From: Anaeramoeba ignava
Taxonomy: Eukaryota > Metamonada > Anaeramoebidae
Direction: 5' to 3'
Assembly (NCBI GenBank): GCA_028826165.1
Contig: JAPDFW010000066.1
Span: 286,001 to 350,000 of the forward strand
DNA length: 64,000 bases
Shown here: positions 47,527 through 60,862 of the stretch, one piece after another
How the letters are laid out: every line of letters begins with the position of its first letter
How positions within the stretch are numbered: position 1 is the first letter of the stretch
Made by a program: the position numbers and the translations under genes
Notes under the pieces: model-generated
The model's input: the letters and a program-made list of their open reading frames with translations, nothing else
What the model was told of the DNA's origin: nothing
The model's database searches: none

Positions 47527-50123
47527 TCAATTATTATCTTCATTTTCTTCTTTATTTTTATTGTTATCTTCTAAATCATCACTTAAATTTTCTTCCTTTA
47601 AAATCTGGTGTTTTTGTTGATTATTTGATTTGATTTGTTCATTTCCATAAAATAAAAATGGTAATTTTATTGATTTGTTGTAAACAAATGTTCCAAATAT
47701 TGTTACAATAAATCCAACTAATTCAAGCCAACCCCAAGTTGTCCATTTTTCTCCTAATTCTGAATCTGGAGATGAATAATGAACTGTAAGTAAAGTTATC
47801 CAAATTAAAAATGGTCTAATTGCCTCTATAAGATTTCTATTTTTGATTTTAATTTTTGATTTTAATTTTGATTTAAAAAAAAAGTGGAATAAAAAAGAGG
47901 AAATTCCACTTTTTATTTGTTTATTATTATTATTATTATTTTTTTTACCTAAATAAAGCAGATGAAAATGATGTGATATACACTCCTGTAATATTATATA
48001 CAAAAACTACAGCAATATAAGTAAATGTAAAAGCAATTAAAACACCAGAATGATAAAGCATAACAAATGAATCCAATGTATTTTCATGAAGACCATTTCC
48101 ATCTTTTCCTGGTAAGAAATATGCAATAATCATAAACACAATACAGAATAAAAATCCCCCTTAAATTTTAATAATTTTAAAAAATATTTTATTTTGAATA
48201 TTTAAGATATTTAAGATATTTAAGATATTTAAGATATTTAGGATATTTAAGATATTTAAGATATTTAAGATATTTAAGATATTTAAGATATTTAAGATAT
48301 TTAATATATTTAAGATATATTTAATATATTTAAGATATTTAATATATTTAAGATATTTAATATATTTAAGTATTTAAGATATTTAATATATTTAAGATAT
48401 TTAATATATTTAAGATATTTAATATATTTTAAAATATTTTAAGATATTTAATATATTTAAGATATTTTAAAATATTTAATATATTTAATATATTTAAGAT
48501 ATTTAATATATTTAAGATATTTAATATATTTAAGATATTTATGATATTTAAGATATTTAATATATTTAATATATTTAAGATATTTAAGATATTTAAGATA
48601 TTTAAGATATTTAATATATTTAAGATATTTAATAATGAAAACTTACACATTCCTTCAAATCCTATTTATTTGTGATTAAATATAAAAAAAAGAATAAGAT
48701 TAATAATAATAATAATAATAAAAAAAAATGAATTAATTAATTAATATCTTTTTTTTTCATTTCAAAAATATTATTTTAAATAATAAAAATAATTTACCAA
48801 CAATAGTCCATTCAGTTGCATTAATATCATGTAATAATTGTTCTTCAAAAATTGTTTGGAAAGCCTATTAATAAAATAAAATAATAAATTGAGGAAAATT
48901 TGAGAAGTATTTTTTTTTTGAAATTCCAAAAATGAAAATGAAAAATTTGGAAAATAAATTATATTTATTAAGTAAATATACCCAAACTAATTGTCCAATA
49001 GTAACTAAAAGAATCCCAATAGCTCTTAAAGTAACTGAAGAAGATCCATTTGATGTATCTTCTGGTGCTTTTAATGTTGCAACTCCAACAATAACTAATC
49101 CAATTACTACAATTATTACTCCAAACCATTCATATTTTGGAAGTTTATGTTTTCTATATACAACTGCAAGAAATGCTGTAAAAATAATAACTGTATTTCG
49201 AAACATCTTATTTATTTTAATTTAAATTTGAATTTATAATAAAAAAAAAGAGGAATATTTATTTAATAATTTTATTCCATTTTTTTTTAATTTTAATTTT
49301 ATAATTTAAATTTTTATTTACTTGCCAAACAGATCCAGAAAGCCTTTATTTTATTTATTTATTTATTTATTTGTTTATTTGTTTATTTGTTTATTTATTT
49401 ATTTATTTATTTGTTTATTTGTTTATTTGTTTATTTATTTTGAATTTTTTAAATTTAAAATTATTTTTTAATTACCAAATTAAAGCAGCATTTGATAAAA
49501 AACTTGCCTAAAAAATCAATTTTAAATTTAAAAAAGAAAAAAGTGGAATGAAATTATTCAAAATTTTTTAAACAATTTACAATTAAATCACAAGTTGCAG
49601 GAGCCATTACTAATATAGAAATTCTTTTTAAAGGTGTTGGTGGTTTAGATTCAACAATTTCTTTCTCATCTGAAGCTAATATTGGTTTCGATTCTTGTGT
49701 TTTTGGTTTTCTTATTCCAAATAAACAAAAACTCATTCCAAAAAACATTCTAAAAAATAAATTTAATTTTAAGTTTTAAATCAATTTATAAATAATCTTA
49801 AATCATAAAATAAATTAAATTATGAGGAAATAAAAGGAAAATTTAGTATTTACGTCCAATCTAAATTTTAATAAAAAAAAAGGAAAAAAAAGCAAAAATT
49901 TAATTAAAAAAAGAAGAATATAAATTGGATTGAAAGAAAAAAAATTTTTTTAAACAAGTAAACCTTGAAACCAAGGCTTTTCAAAATAATGTTTATCTCC
50001 ATGAATTCCTTTTGATTTAGTTTGATACATTAATTTACTCATAACAACAGAAACAACACTAGCAATAGACATTCCAATAATAATTAACCATTTAAAAAGT
50101 TTAGTTGATTCTCTTTTGCCCAT
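47527..50123 (-). CDS. SLC35F6-like transporter copy C
   Basis: The start is MGKRESTKLFKWLIIIGMSI at 50123; the methionine 39 nt upstream is in T-rich leader. The 7-nt microexon ATTGGAC is at 49854-49860 and MFFGMSFCLFG begins at 49748. MFRNTVIIFTAFL begins at 49206, the 15-nt microexon is at 48647-48661 and MIIAYFLPGKDGNGLHENT begins at 48139. The last exon (acceptor AAATAG|AAATC) encodes NLIEAIRPFLIW, WGWLELVGFIVTIFG and a shorter acidic tail ending at 47527. Compared with copy B the tail is cut short by a one-base shift (GATAATAATTGAA), after which a copy B-like tail continues out of frame. Membrane parts are intact. Confidence 0.83.
48190..48635. repeat. Intronic 9-bp minisatellite (TTTAAGATA)n, copy C
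   Basis: About 440 bp of the same 9-bp unit in the intron before the MIIAYFLPG exon, with TTTAATATA and TTTAAAATA variants. Confidence 0.9.
49854..49860 (-). other. 7-nt microexon, SLC35F6-like copy C
   Basis: TTTAG|ATTGGAC|GTAAAT on the minus strand; encodes Asp-Trp-Thr before MFFG. Confidence 0.82.
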
Positions 50124-50367
50124 TTTTTTTAAATTTAAAAAAAAAAATGATAATGAAAACAAAATTTTTTTTAGAGTAAAAAGTTTGTTCCAAAAAAAAA
50201 AAAACTTTTTTTAATTTTGCTTTTTTTTTGTTTTTTTTTGTTTTTTATTTTGAATGATTTTTGATTTAGTTTTTGATTCTATTTCTTTTAAAAAAGTTAA
50301 AAGAAAAAAGTAAGAAAGAAAAAAGAATTTAAAAAAAGAAGAATTTAAAGAAAAAAGAAAGAAGAAA

Positions 50368-53300
50368 TTAATCTTTTTTTTCTGAATTAGAACTTGTTTC
50401 TTGATCATCAATTTGGAAAACATCATCATTTAAATCATCTTTTTCATCTTTTTCATCATTTCCATCATTAATTGGTTTATCTAATGGATTTCCATAAAAG
50501 AAACATGGCAACTTTATTACCCGATTGTAAATAAATGCTCCAAATAATGTTACAAGAAATCCACCTAATTCAAGCCAACTCCATTTTGTCCATTTTTCTC
50601 CTAATCCGGAATCTGGTGCTGAATAATGAATCACAACTAAAGACATCCAGATTAAAAATGGTCGGATTCCTTCCAAAATATTTCTATTTTAATATAAATT
50701 TTAATTTTAATTTTAAAATGAATTTTAATTTTAATTTTAATTTTAATTTTAATTATAATTTTAATTTTATAATTTTAATTTTATAAATGAATTTTAATTT
50801 TAATTTTAATTTTAATTTTATAAATGAATTTTGATTGTAATTTTAATTTTAATTTTAATATAAATTTAATTTTAATTTTAATTTTAATTTTAATTTTAAT
50901 TTTAATTTTAATTTTAATTTTAATTTTAATTTTAATTTTAATTTTAATTTTAATTTTAATTTTAATTTTAATTTTAATTTTAATTTTATAAATGAATTTT
51001 AATTTTATAAATGAATTTTAATTTTATAAATGAATTTTAATTTTAATTTTATAAATGAATTTTAATTTAAATTTTAATTTTAATTTTAATATAAATTTTA
51101 ATTATAATTTTAATTTTAATTATAATTATAATTTTATAAATGAATTTTAATTTTAATTTTATAAATGAATTTTAATTTTAATTTTAATTTTAATTTTATA
51201 AATGAATTTTGATTGTAATTAGCAACCTAAGTAAAGCAGATGAAAAGGCTGTAATAATCATTCCTAAAATATTATATCCAAGAATAACAACAACATAAGT
51301 AAGTGTAAAAGCAATTAAAACACCAGAATGTCCAAGCATAACAAATGAATCAATAGTATTTTCATGAACACCATCTCCATCATCTCCTGGTAAGAAATAT
51401 GCAATAATCATAAACACAATACAGAATAAAAATCCCCCTTAAATTTTAATAATTTTAAAAAATATTTTATTTCCATTTATTCAAATTATTTTAATTACTT
51501 TAATAAACTAAAAAAAACTTACATAATCCTTCAAATCCTTTTTCATTTTTTGAAATAAATTGTTTTGAAATAAATTGTTTTGAAATAAATTGTTTTGAAA
51601 TAAATTAGTTTTGAAATAAATTAGTTTTGAAATAAATTGTTTGAAATAAATTAGTTTTGAAATAAATTAGTTTGAAATAAATTGTTTTGAAATAAATTAG
51701 TTTTGAAATAAATTAGTTTGAAATAAATTAGTTTGAAATAAATTAGTTTGAAATAAATTAGTTTGAAATAAATTAGTTTGAAATAAATTAGTTTGAAATA
51801 AATTGTTTGAAATAAATTGTTTTGAAATAAATAAAGTTTGAAATAAATTGTTTTGAAATAAATTAGTTTGAAATAAATTGTTTTGAATTAAATTGTTTTG
51901 AAATAAAATGTTTTGAAATAAATTGTTTTGAAATAAATTAGTTTGAAATAAATTGTTTTGAATTAAATTGTTTTGAAATAAATTAGTTTTGAAATAAATT
52001 AGTTTTGAAATAAATTAGTTTGAAATAAATTGTTTTGAATTAAATAAAGTTTGAAATAAATTAGTTTGAAATAAATTAGTTTGAAATAAATTGTTTTGAA
52101 ATAAATTAGTTTGAAATAAATTAGTTTTGAAATAAATTAGTTTTAAAATAAATTAGTTTGAAATAAAATGTTTTGAAATAAATTAGTTTTGAAATAAATT
52201 AGTTTGAAATAAATTAGTTTTGAAATAAATTAGTTTTGAAATAAATTGTTTTGAAATAAATTAGTTTGAAATAAATTAGTTTTGAATTAAATAAAGTTTG
52301 AAATAAATTAGTTTGAAATAAATTGTTTTGAATTAAATAAAGTTTGAAATAAATTAGTTTTGAAATAAATTAGTTTTGAAATAAATTAGTTTTGAAATAA
52401 ATTAGTTTTGAAATAAATTAGTTTTGAAATAAATTGTTTTGAATTAAATTTTTTTCAAATTTAAAATTTATAAAAAAGATAATTTACCAACAATAGCCCA
52501 TTCAGACGCATCAACATCATGTAATAATTGTTCTTCCCAAATTGTTTGAAGAGCCTATTAATGAAATAAAATGATAAATTGAGGAAATTTTTTTTAAATC
52601 AAAAAAAATGAATAAAAAATAAAAAGTGAATTTTTTTCTTAAATAAAAATTACTTGAATAAATTGAGAAACAATAACTAAAAGAATTCCAATACCTCTCA
52701 AAGTAACTGAAGAAGATCCATTTGAAGATTCTTCAGGTGATTTTAATAAAGCAATACCAACAATAATTAATCCAATTACTACAACAACAACAGCAAATAT
52801 ATCAACTTTTGGAAGTTTATGTTTTCTATATACAACTGCAAGAAGTGCTGTAAATAGAATAATTGTGCTTCGGAACATCTTTTAATTTTAATTTTAATTT
52901 CAATTTGAAATTGAATTTGAAATTAAAATTGAAATTGAATTTGAATTTGAATTTGAAATTGATTTTGAAATTGAAATTAAAATTGAAATTGAAATTGAAT
53001 TTGAATTTGAAATTGATTTTGAAATTGAAATTAAAATTGAATTTGAAATTGAAATTGAAATTGAAATTGAATTTGAATTTGAATTTGAATTTGAAATTAA
53101 TTTGAATTTGATTTTGAATTTGAAATTGAAATTGAAATTGAAATAGAATTTGAAATAGAATTTGAAATTGAAATTGAAATTGAAATTTGAAATTGAAATT
53201 AAAATTGAAATTAAAATTGAAATTTAATTTGAAATTGAAATTGAATTTGAATTTGAAATTGAAATAGAATTTGAATTTAAAATTGAAATTTAATTTGAAA

Positions 53301-55037
53301 TTGAAATTAAAATTTAATTTGAAATTGAAATAGAATTTGAAATAGAAATTGAATTTGAATTTGAATTTGAATTTGAAATTGAAATTGAATTTGATTTTGA
53401 AATAGAATTTGATTTTGAAATAGAATTTGAAATTGAATTTGAAATTGAAATTGAAATTGAAATAGAATTTGAAATTGATTTTGAAATTGAAATTGAAATT
53501 AAAATTTAATTTGAATTTGAAATTGATTTTGAATTTGAAATTGAAATTGAAATTGATTTTGAAATTGAAATTGAATTTGAAATTGATTTTGAAATTGAAA
53601 TTGATAATTACTTGCCAAACGGAACCAGGAAGCCTTAATTAATAGTTTCAATAAATAAATAATAATAAAATGTGAAAAAATAAATTTTAAAATAAGAATA
53701 AAAGAAAAAATTAAAAATACCAAAGCAATCCAACATTCATTAAGAAAGTTGCCTAAAAATTAAAATTAATTGAATTGAGTTAAAATTAAAATTGATTTTG
53801 AAATTGAAATTGATTTTGAAATTGATTTAGAAATTGAAATTGAATTTGAAATTGATTTTGAAATTGATTTTGAAATTGAAATTGAAATTGAAATTGAAAT
53901 TGAAATTGAAATTGATTTTGAAATTGAAATTGATTTTGAAATTGGAATTGAAATTGAAATTAAAATAAATTTACAATTAAATCACAACTTGCAGGTGCCA
54001 TTACTAATATAGAAAGCCTTTTTAATGGTGTTGGTTGTTTAAATTCATTAATAGTTCCATCATCTGTTGTTAAAAATGGTTCTGATTCTTTTGTTTTTGG
54101 TTTTCTTATTCCAAATAAACAAAGCATCATTCCAATAAACATTCTATTAAAAAATTCATTAAATCAATAAATTATTTTATTTTTATATTTGAAAAAAAAA
54201 ATGAAGAGTTGAAGAAAATTGTTTCTCTTTTACGTCCAATCTATTTTGTTTTGAATTATTTAAATCAAGAAATTTTATAAATGAATTTTGATTTTAATTT
54301 TATAAATTTAATTTATAATTTTAATTTTATAAATGAATTTTAATATTAATTTTAATTTTATAAATGAATTTTAATTTTAAAAATGGAATTTTTTGTTTTA
54401 TTTTTTTTAATTTTAAATAAATGAATTTAAAATTTTTAAAAATGAATTTTAATTTTAATTTTATATTTGAAAAATGAATTTTATTTTTAATTTTAATTTT
54501 AATTTTAATTTTAATTTAAATCAAGAAATTTTAATTTTAATTTTAATTTTAATTTTAATTTTATAAATGAATTTTAATTTTAATTTTAATTTTAATTTTA
54601 ATTTTAATTTTAATTTTAATTTTATAAATGAATTTTAATTTTAATTTTAATTTTAATTTTAATTTTGATTTTAATTTTATAAATGAATTTTAATTTTATA
54701 AATGAATTTTAATTTTATAAATTGAATTTTAATTTTATAAATGAATTTTAATATTAATTTTAATTTTAATTTTATAAATGAATTTTAATTTTATAAATGA
54801 ATATTAATTTTAATTTTAATTTTAATTTTATAAATGAATTTTAATTTTATAAATGAATTTTTAAATTGAATACAAACCTTGATACCAAGGTTTTGTAAAA
54901 TAATGCCGATCTCCATGAATTCCTTTTGATTTGGTTTGGTACATTAATTTACCAACAACAACTGCTGCTGCTCCTGAAACTAACATTCCAATAATAACTA
55001 ACCATTTAAAAAGATTGGTTGATTGTCTTTTCCCCAT
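50368..55037 (-). CDS. SLC35F6-like transporter copy D, divergent and repeat-expanded
   Basis: The start is MGKRQSTNLFKWLVIIGMLV at 55037. The 7-nt microexon ATTGGAC is at 54234-54240, MFIGMMLCLFG begins at 54142, and the 32-nt exon (ATFLMNVGLLW) is near 53720-53751. The 22-nt exon (WLPGSVWQ) is near 53613-53634 and MFRSTIILFTALLAVVYRKH begins at 52878. ALQTIWEEQLLHDVDASEWA lies near 52500-52553, the 15-nt microexon GATTTGAAGGATTAT is at 51523-51537, MIIAYFLPGDDGDGVHENT begins at 51417, and the last exon ends SSNSEKKD at 50368. It is the most diverged paralogue and spans 4.67 kb, against 2.6-3.0 kb for the others, because five introns carry their own tandem repeats. The coding parts remain intact, so it is probably functional. 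Confidence 0.83.
50700..51190. repeat. Copy D intron: TTTTAA hexamer with TTATAAATGAA units
   Basis: About 490 bp of TTTAAT hexamers interspersed with an ATTTTATAAATGAATTTT unit, in the last intron of copy D. Confidence 0.88.
51545..52445. repeat. Copy D intron: (GAAATAAATTAGTTTT)n
   Basis: About 900 bp of a 14-16-bp unit, GAAATAAATTAGTTTT or GAAATAAATTGTTTT, in the intron upstream of the 15-nt microexon. The other three copies have a short, non-repetitive intron here. Confidence 0.92.
52880..53605. repeat. Copy D intron: GAAATT/GAATTT hexamers
   Basis: About 720 bp of mixed TTGAAA, TTGAAT, TTTGAA and TAGAAT hexamers between the 22-nt exon and the MFRSTIILF exon. A second block of the same kind at 53785-53955 fills the intron after CDLI. 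Confidence 0.9.
54234..54240 (-). other. 7-nt microexon, SLC35F6-like copy D
   Basis: AATAG|ATTGGAC|GTAAAA on the minus strand; encodes Asp-Trp-Thr before MFIG. It survives although both flanking introns have been replaced by repeats. Confidence 0.8.
54290..54865. repeat. Copy D intron: TTTTAATTTTATAAATGAAT units
   Basis: About 570 bp of TTTAAT hexamers punctuated by TTTTATAAATGAATTTT, in the intron between exon 1 and the 7-nt microexon. The same compound unit occurs in the last intron of this gene at 50700-51190. Confidence 0.88.
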
Positions 55038-55298
55038 TTTTATTGAATAAAATTGAAATAAGAAAAGAAATAAAAAAATGAAAAAATGAAAAAATGAAAA
55101 AAAAAATTTTTTTGAATTTAAAAAAAAATAAAAAGAATTTTTCTTTTTGTTTATTTTTTGTTAAATTGTTTTCCGTTTTATTAAAAGGAAAAAAAGAAAA
55201 AAAGAAAATTGAATTGAGGAAAAAAAAATTCCAAAAGAAAAGAAGAGAAGAAAAGAAAAGAAAAAATTAATTGGAAATTCTTTTAAGAAGAGAAAAAA

Positions 55299-58200
55299 TT
55301 AAAATTTAGAAAGTTTTGAAAATAATTGTTGATAAATTGAATCTTGTTTTTTTTGAATTGAATCAAGTGTATTTTTCAAATAAATTCGATCAGTATAATC
55401 TGATTTTTTAGCATTTTCAAATAATTTCAATAATAATTTTGCAGATTGTTTATCAAGAACATAATGTTCAATTAAAATATTAAAGAAATCCAAAGAAAGA
55501 ATTGCATTTTTCTTTTTTGACTAAAATAAAATTAAAAATTAAAATTAAAATTAAAATTAAAATTAAAATTTTTAATAATTATAATTATTTACTTGAGGAT
55601 TCATTTCTTTTTCTAAAACATAAAGTTCATTCATTACTTCTTGTACTAAAATTGAAGAAAAACCTTGAAGTTCTTGTAAAAATTCTGAATCACCTGCATA
55701 TAAAGTATCATTACTATCAATATTTGGAACATGATAAATATAATTTCTTTGTGATAAAGAAGCAAAAAGCATAATTAAACTGAAATAAATTTGAATTTTT
55801 GCATCACTTCCTTGAGACCTTTTTTTTTTTAATTAAAAATTTTTTTTATTTGAATTTTTTTGAAAACAAATTTCATGTTAATTAAAATTTTTTTTGATTT
55901 GAAATTAAAATTACCAAGGAAAATCTTTAAGAACCTTAATCATGGCTTTGATTAAATAAGAAGCTCCAAGTTCTGGATGACCAGGAACAACCAATAAAAT
56001 ACTTGAAAAATAACGTAAGAAATCAATTAATTTTTGTTCATCAATTAAAACAGAATTTGAATCACCAGAACTTTTTTGAGTTGATAATTCCTGAAACAAA
56101 GTCAAAGCAGCTCTAAAAAAGGTATCAGCTTGAGACACAATCGAATTAATTAATGAAATTTCACCAGCTTGAAGATAAAGATTCAACCGAAGAAAATAAT
56201 CATTCATTGATGGGATTGTGATATAAGCATAAGACAAACAAGCTTTAACAAAATCTGTTGTTTTCTTAGTATGTTTTTTCTTAACAATCTTAAACGTTTT
56301 CATTGTGAGCAATAAAGCTCTTTGAACAAGACATCCAATAACAGAATCAAGATTAAGAAAGGTTTCTCTGCATTCAACCAAAAAATTCAGTTCTTTTTCA
56401 ACTTCATTTCCAAAATAAGTTTTTTCCAAAAAATTGGAAATTAATTGTGAAATTTCTTTTATTTGTTCTGGTGTTGATAAACTTGTAATTGAATCATGAA
56501 GTAATTTTGTTTGTTCAAAAATTGAATATAAAATCAATGGATCTGATACAAATTCACTGGATTTCATAAGACTGTTAACTATTGTTTTTGCAAGTTCAAC
56601 TTTTGAATCTCCAGTTATTAAGTTCATTAATTTGGTAAAGTTATCTGAAAATAAAACTGCTGTTAAACTTGGTGAAAACCAAATGATTTTTTGTGTAATT
56701 GTTGCTATTTGTAAAACTATGTCTTTACTTCCTGATTTGGATATATGTCTTAAAATATCTTTTACCATTACATCTACATGTTTTGTCTATTTTTTTTTTT
56801 TTAATATTTTTAATATTAATTTTTAATTTTTCATGTTTGTGGAAAATTTACACTGCAATTTTTTAATGGATATTCAATAAAAACTTCAGCTACTGAAATA
56901 TAATCATGAATTTCTGGAAATCTTGAAACAACATTCCAAATTTCATTTAAAACTTTGAGTATTTTTTCTTTTGGTGGTGGTGTAATACATAATGTTCTAC
57001 CCAAAGTAACATATAGTTTATACTATTTTTAAATTTATTTTTAAATTTAATTTAAAAAAAAGTTTTTTTTTGATTTTTATTTATAATTTTTACTCGAGGA
57101 ATTGAATCATCTAATTCTTGAAATATTTGAATTAATTGTGTAATATTGGATGAAATTATTGAAGGTCTAAAAGAATTTAAAATTATTTCAAAAATCATTG
57201 ATGATTGACAATTTTCTTTAAAAATGGATAAAATTTTCAAAAATGTTTCCTAATTTTTTAAATAAAATTAAAATTAAAATTAAAATTAAGAATTAAAAAG
57301 GAAAAAGAATATTTTTGATACATTATTTCCGTCTAAACCAATATTTTGAATAATCCATTCAATAGCAGGTTTATGAAGATCAATATATTTATTAAAATCT
57401 AAACCTTTTTTCTGTAAATATTGTGTATGTCTTTCTGAAAGTAATTGATGTCTTTTTAAAATTTAAAAATTATTATTGTTTAAAATTTAAAAAATTTTGT
57501 TTTTTTTCGATTTAAATTTTTTTTAATTACTTGAAAGATAGTAAATAATCTTCAAATAAATCAACAATAAAATCATTTTTGTTTGGAAGAAGTTCTTTTG
57601 CCTTTTTAACTAAATAAGCTCTACAATATAAAGCAGTAATTGGTTTTCCAATTCCTCGAATCATTTTTCCAAGTCTTTCAATTGCATCACCAAGTTCTTC
57701 ATTAGAAAAGAATTTATAACAAGATAAAAATGCAATTTCTGTATAAATTCTTGGTAAAACTTCACGAACACTAACAATTTTATAAAACCAATTTCTAGCA
57801 GTTTCTTTTGAAGGTTCAGGAACTTGTTCAATAGTAAAATCTCCTAAATATTTTTATTAATATTTTTATAAATATTTTTACAAATAATTTTATAAATATT
57901 TTTATTAATATTTTTATTAATAATTTTATTAATAATTTTATTAATAATTTTATTAATAATTTTATTAAATATTTTTATTAATATTTTTATTAAATATTTT
58001 TATTAAATATTTTTATTAATATTTTTATTAATATTTTTATTAAATATTTTTATTAATATTTTTATTAAATATTTTTATTAAATAATTTTATAAATATTTT
58101 TATTAATATTTTTATAAATATTTTTATTTATATTTTTATTAATATTTTTATTAATATTTTTATTAATTATATTTATTAATATTTTTATTAATAATTTTAT

Positions 58201-60473
58201 AAATAATTTTATTAATATTTTTATTAATATTTTTATTAATATTTATATTAATATTTTTATAAATATTTTTATTAATATTTTTATAAATATTTTTATTAAT
58301 ATTTTTATTATTATTTTTATTATTATTTTTATTAATATTTTTATTAATAATTTTATTAATAATTTTATTAATATTTTTATTAATAATTTTATTAATATTT
58401 TTATTAATATTTATATTAATAATTTTATAAATATTTTTATTAATATTTTTTATTATTATTTTTATTAATAATTTTATTAATATTTTTATTAATATTTTTA
58501 TTAATATTTTTATTAAATATTTTTATAAATATTTTTATTAATAATTTTATTAATATTTTTATTAAATAATTTTATTAATATTTTTATTAATATTTTTATT
58601 AAATATTTTTATTAATTATATTTATAAATATTTTTATTAATATTTTTATAAATATTTTTATTAATATTTTTTATTAATATTTTTATTAATAATTTTTATT
58701 AATATTTTTATTAATAATTTTTATTAATAATTTTATTAATAATTTTATTAATATTTATATAAATATTTTTATTAATATTTTTATTAATATTTTTATTAAT
58801 ATTTTTATTAATATTTTTATTAATATTTTTATTAATATTTTTATTAATATTTTTATTAATAATTTTATTATTAATATTTTTATTAATATTTTTATTAATA
58901 ATTTTTATTAAATATTTTTATTAATATTTTTATTAATATTTTTAGTAATAATTTTATTAATATTTTTATTAATATTTTTATAAAATATTTTTATAAATAT
59001 TTTTATTAATATTTTTATTAATATTTTTATTAATATTTTTATTAATAATTTTATTAATATTTTTATTAATATTTTTATTAATATTTTTATTATTATTTTT
59101 ATTAATATTTTTATTAATAATTTTATTAATATTTTTATTAATATTTTTATTAATATTTTTATTAATATTTTTATTATTATTTTTATTAATATTTTTATAA
59201 ATATTTTTATTAATATTTTTATTAATAATTTTATTAAATAATTTTATTAATAATTTTATTAATATTTTTATAAATAATTTTATTAATATTTTTATTAATA
59301 TTTTTATTAAATATTTTTATTAATATTTTTATTAATATTTTTATTAATATTTTTATTAATTATATTTATTAATATTTTTATTAATAATTTTATAAATATT
59401 TTTATTAATATTTTTATTAATATTTTTATTAATATTTTTATTAATATTTTTATTAATATTTTTATTAAATATTTTTATAAATATTTTTATAAATTATATT
59501 TCAAATTAACTGTTTAAAGGTGGATATTTTCTTCCAGTTAATGGATCTATTGCATCAGTTAAATCTAATAATCTATCAAAAACTAAATCACCAAATGAAT
59601 CAAATAAATCAGCAAGAAGAAAAAATTGACTTGGATAAAAAGGAAGACAACTTGTATTTCTTAACATTTTTGCAGCCTTATTTTTTAAAATTAAAATTCC
59701 TTTTAAAAATTCCTTTTAAAAATATTTATAAATTTGTTAATAAATACACGAATAACATAACGAAGAGCACCAACTCTATCATTATTATTCCAGCATTGAC
59801 CCAATTCTTCAGTAATTTTTTGAATATATTTCAAATATTCATCTTGAGTTAACGTTAATTTTTTTTCTCTTTCTTTTTCTTGTTCAGAAGCTTTCAACCG
59901 TTCAATTTTAGTTTTGCCTTGAGACAAATTATCTGAATTATCTCTTGAAACTTTTTGACTGAGGGAAGTTTGTTTATTTTGCATATCAGTTCCGAAATCA
60001 TTATCATCTTTAAATTTACTTTGAATTGAAATTTTTGAATTAGTTGTATATTTTGCTAAAATAGATGTTTTGCGAACAGTCCAAGGCACAAATTGAAGTT
60101 CAAAATCATCTTTTAAAGAAAAATTTTGACCACTTGTTTCTGTTATTGATAAACTTGTATTTGATAATAACATTCCTGATGTCATATATGGATTGTATTT
60201 TTGTTTATTCTCGTAAATATTTGTTGTTAATGGATCATATTCTTCACTTTTTGTTAATGGATCTTCTTCTAGTGGATTTTCTTCTTTGCTTTTTTTTTTG
60301 CTTTTTGATTTTCTTTTTGATTTTCTTTTTGATTTTTTTTTTGGTTCAATTATAACTGTTTTAACAGTTTCTAATGGATGATTAAAAGCAATTTGTAATG
60401 GAATTAAATTGTTTCTTTTTTCTGTTTCATAATTTCTTTGAATTGGAGTAATTTGAATATTTTCTTCATTCAT
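55299..60473 (-). CDS. VPS35L: VPS35L, Retriever complex scaffold subunit, nine exons
   Basis: Exons 60473-59748, 59676-59511, 57843-57531, 57451-57322, 57249-57094, 57022-56852, 56786-55915, 55818-55593 and 55520-55299 sum to 2982 nt with every phase matching. They give 993 residues; human VPS35L has about 963. Family landmarks are the N-terminal DPL motifs (EEDPLTKSEEYDPLT), WTVRKTSILAKYTT, LPFYPSQFFLLADLFDSFGD, ETARNWFYKIVSVREVLPR, GKMIRGIGKPI and FIEYPLKNC. VPS35L is the alpha-solenoid core of Retriever (with VPS26C and VPS29), which works with the CCC and WASH complexes to recycle cargo from endosomes. A basic Lys/Arg/Ser tract at residues about 46-65 is an addition. All introns are short except intron 2 (1667 nt), which is a minisatellite. 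Confidence 0.93.
57844..59510 (-). repeat. VPS35L intron 2, 12-bp minisatellite (AATATTTTTATT)n
   Basis: The intron spans 1667 nt from donor GTTAAT at 59510 to acceptor ATTTAG at 57844. Almost all of it is AATATTTTTATT units on the plus strand with AATAATTTTATT and AATATTTTTATA variants. Splicing it out restores LNR|DFTIEQV in frame. Confidence 0.93.
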
Positions 60474-60588
60474 TTTTATTTATTAAAGAAAAAAAAGAAA
60501 AAAAAATGAAAAAAAAAAATTAATTAAAAAAAATTTTTTATTTATTTTTTTTATCCATAATTAAAAAAATTTTTTAATTCATTTTTTC

Positions 60589-60596
60589 TATAAAAA
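60589..60596 (+). promoter_or_regulatory. TATA-like box upstream of U2 snRNA
   Basis: TATAAAAA lies 23 bp before the inferred U2 5' end at 60612, between divergently placed VPS35L and U2. In AT-rich sequence this can occur by chance, but spacing and context suit a core promoter. Confidence 0.4.
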
Positions 60597-60611
60597 TTCA
60601 AAATTTTATTC

Positions 60612-60862
60612 ATAATTCTCGATCAAGTCGCCTTATGGCTTCGATCAAGTGTAGTATCTGTTCTATCTAGTTTAGCCAACTAGATTACATTTCTCCATTT
60701 GAAATGTAGTGCTTCTGGTTAAGCAAATTTGTCTTATCTCATTAGATTCATTTAAAAATATTATTTTCAATTTCTTCTTAATCTTTAATAGAATAAGAAA
60801 AATTGAAAATAGAATCTAATTGGTTACAATTAATCTTGCACTTACTCGTTAATTTGTGACCT
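60612..60862 (+). ncRNA. U2 spliceosomal snRNA
   Basis: The 5' part is unmistakable: ATAATTCTCGATCAAG, a GCC-TTAT-GGC hairpin (stem I), then GATCAAGTGTAGTATCTG with the branch-site-pairing GTAGTA at 60651-60656. Stem IIa pairs ATCTAGTT (60665-60672) with AACTAGAT (60678-60685). Stem IIb pairs ACATTTC (60687-60693) with GAAATGT (60701-60707). The Sm site AATTTGT is at 60726-60732. A long AT-rich stem III lies within 60743-60818 (AGATTC..GAATCT). Stem IV pairs GGTTACAATTAA with TTAATTTGTGACC around a loop containing TTGCACTTACTCG. The total of about 250 nt exceeds the ~190 of human U2 because of stem III. Its raised GC content stands out from all flanking sequence. The exact ends are estimated. 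Confidence 0.93.
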
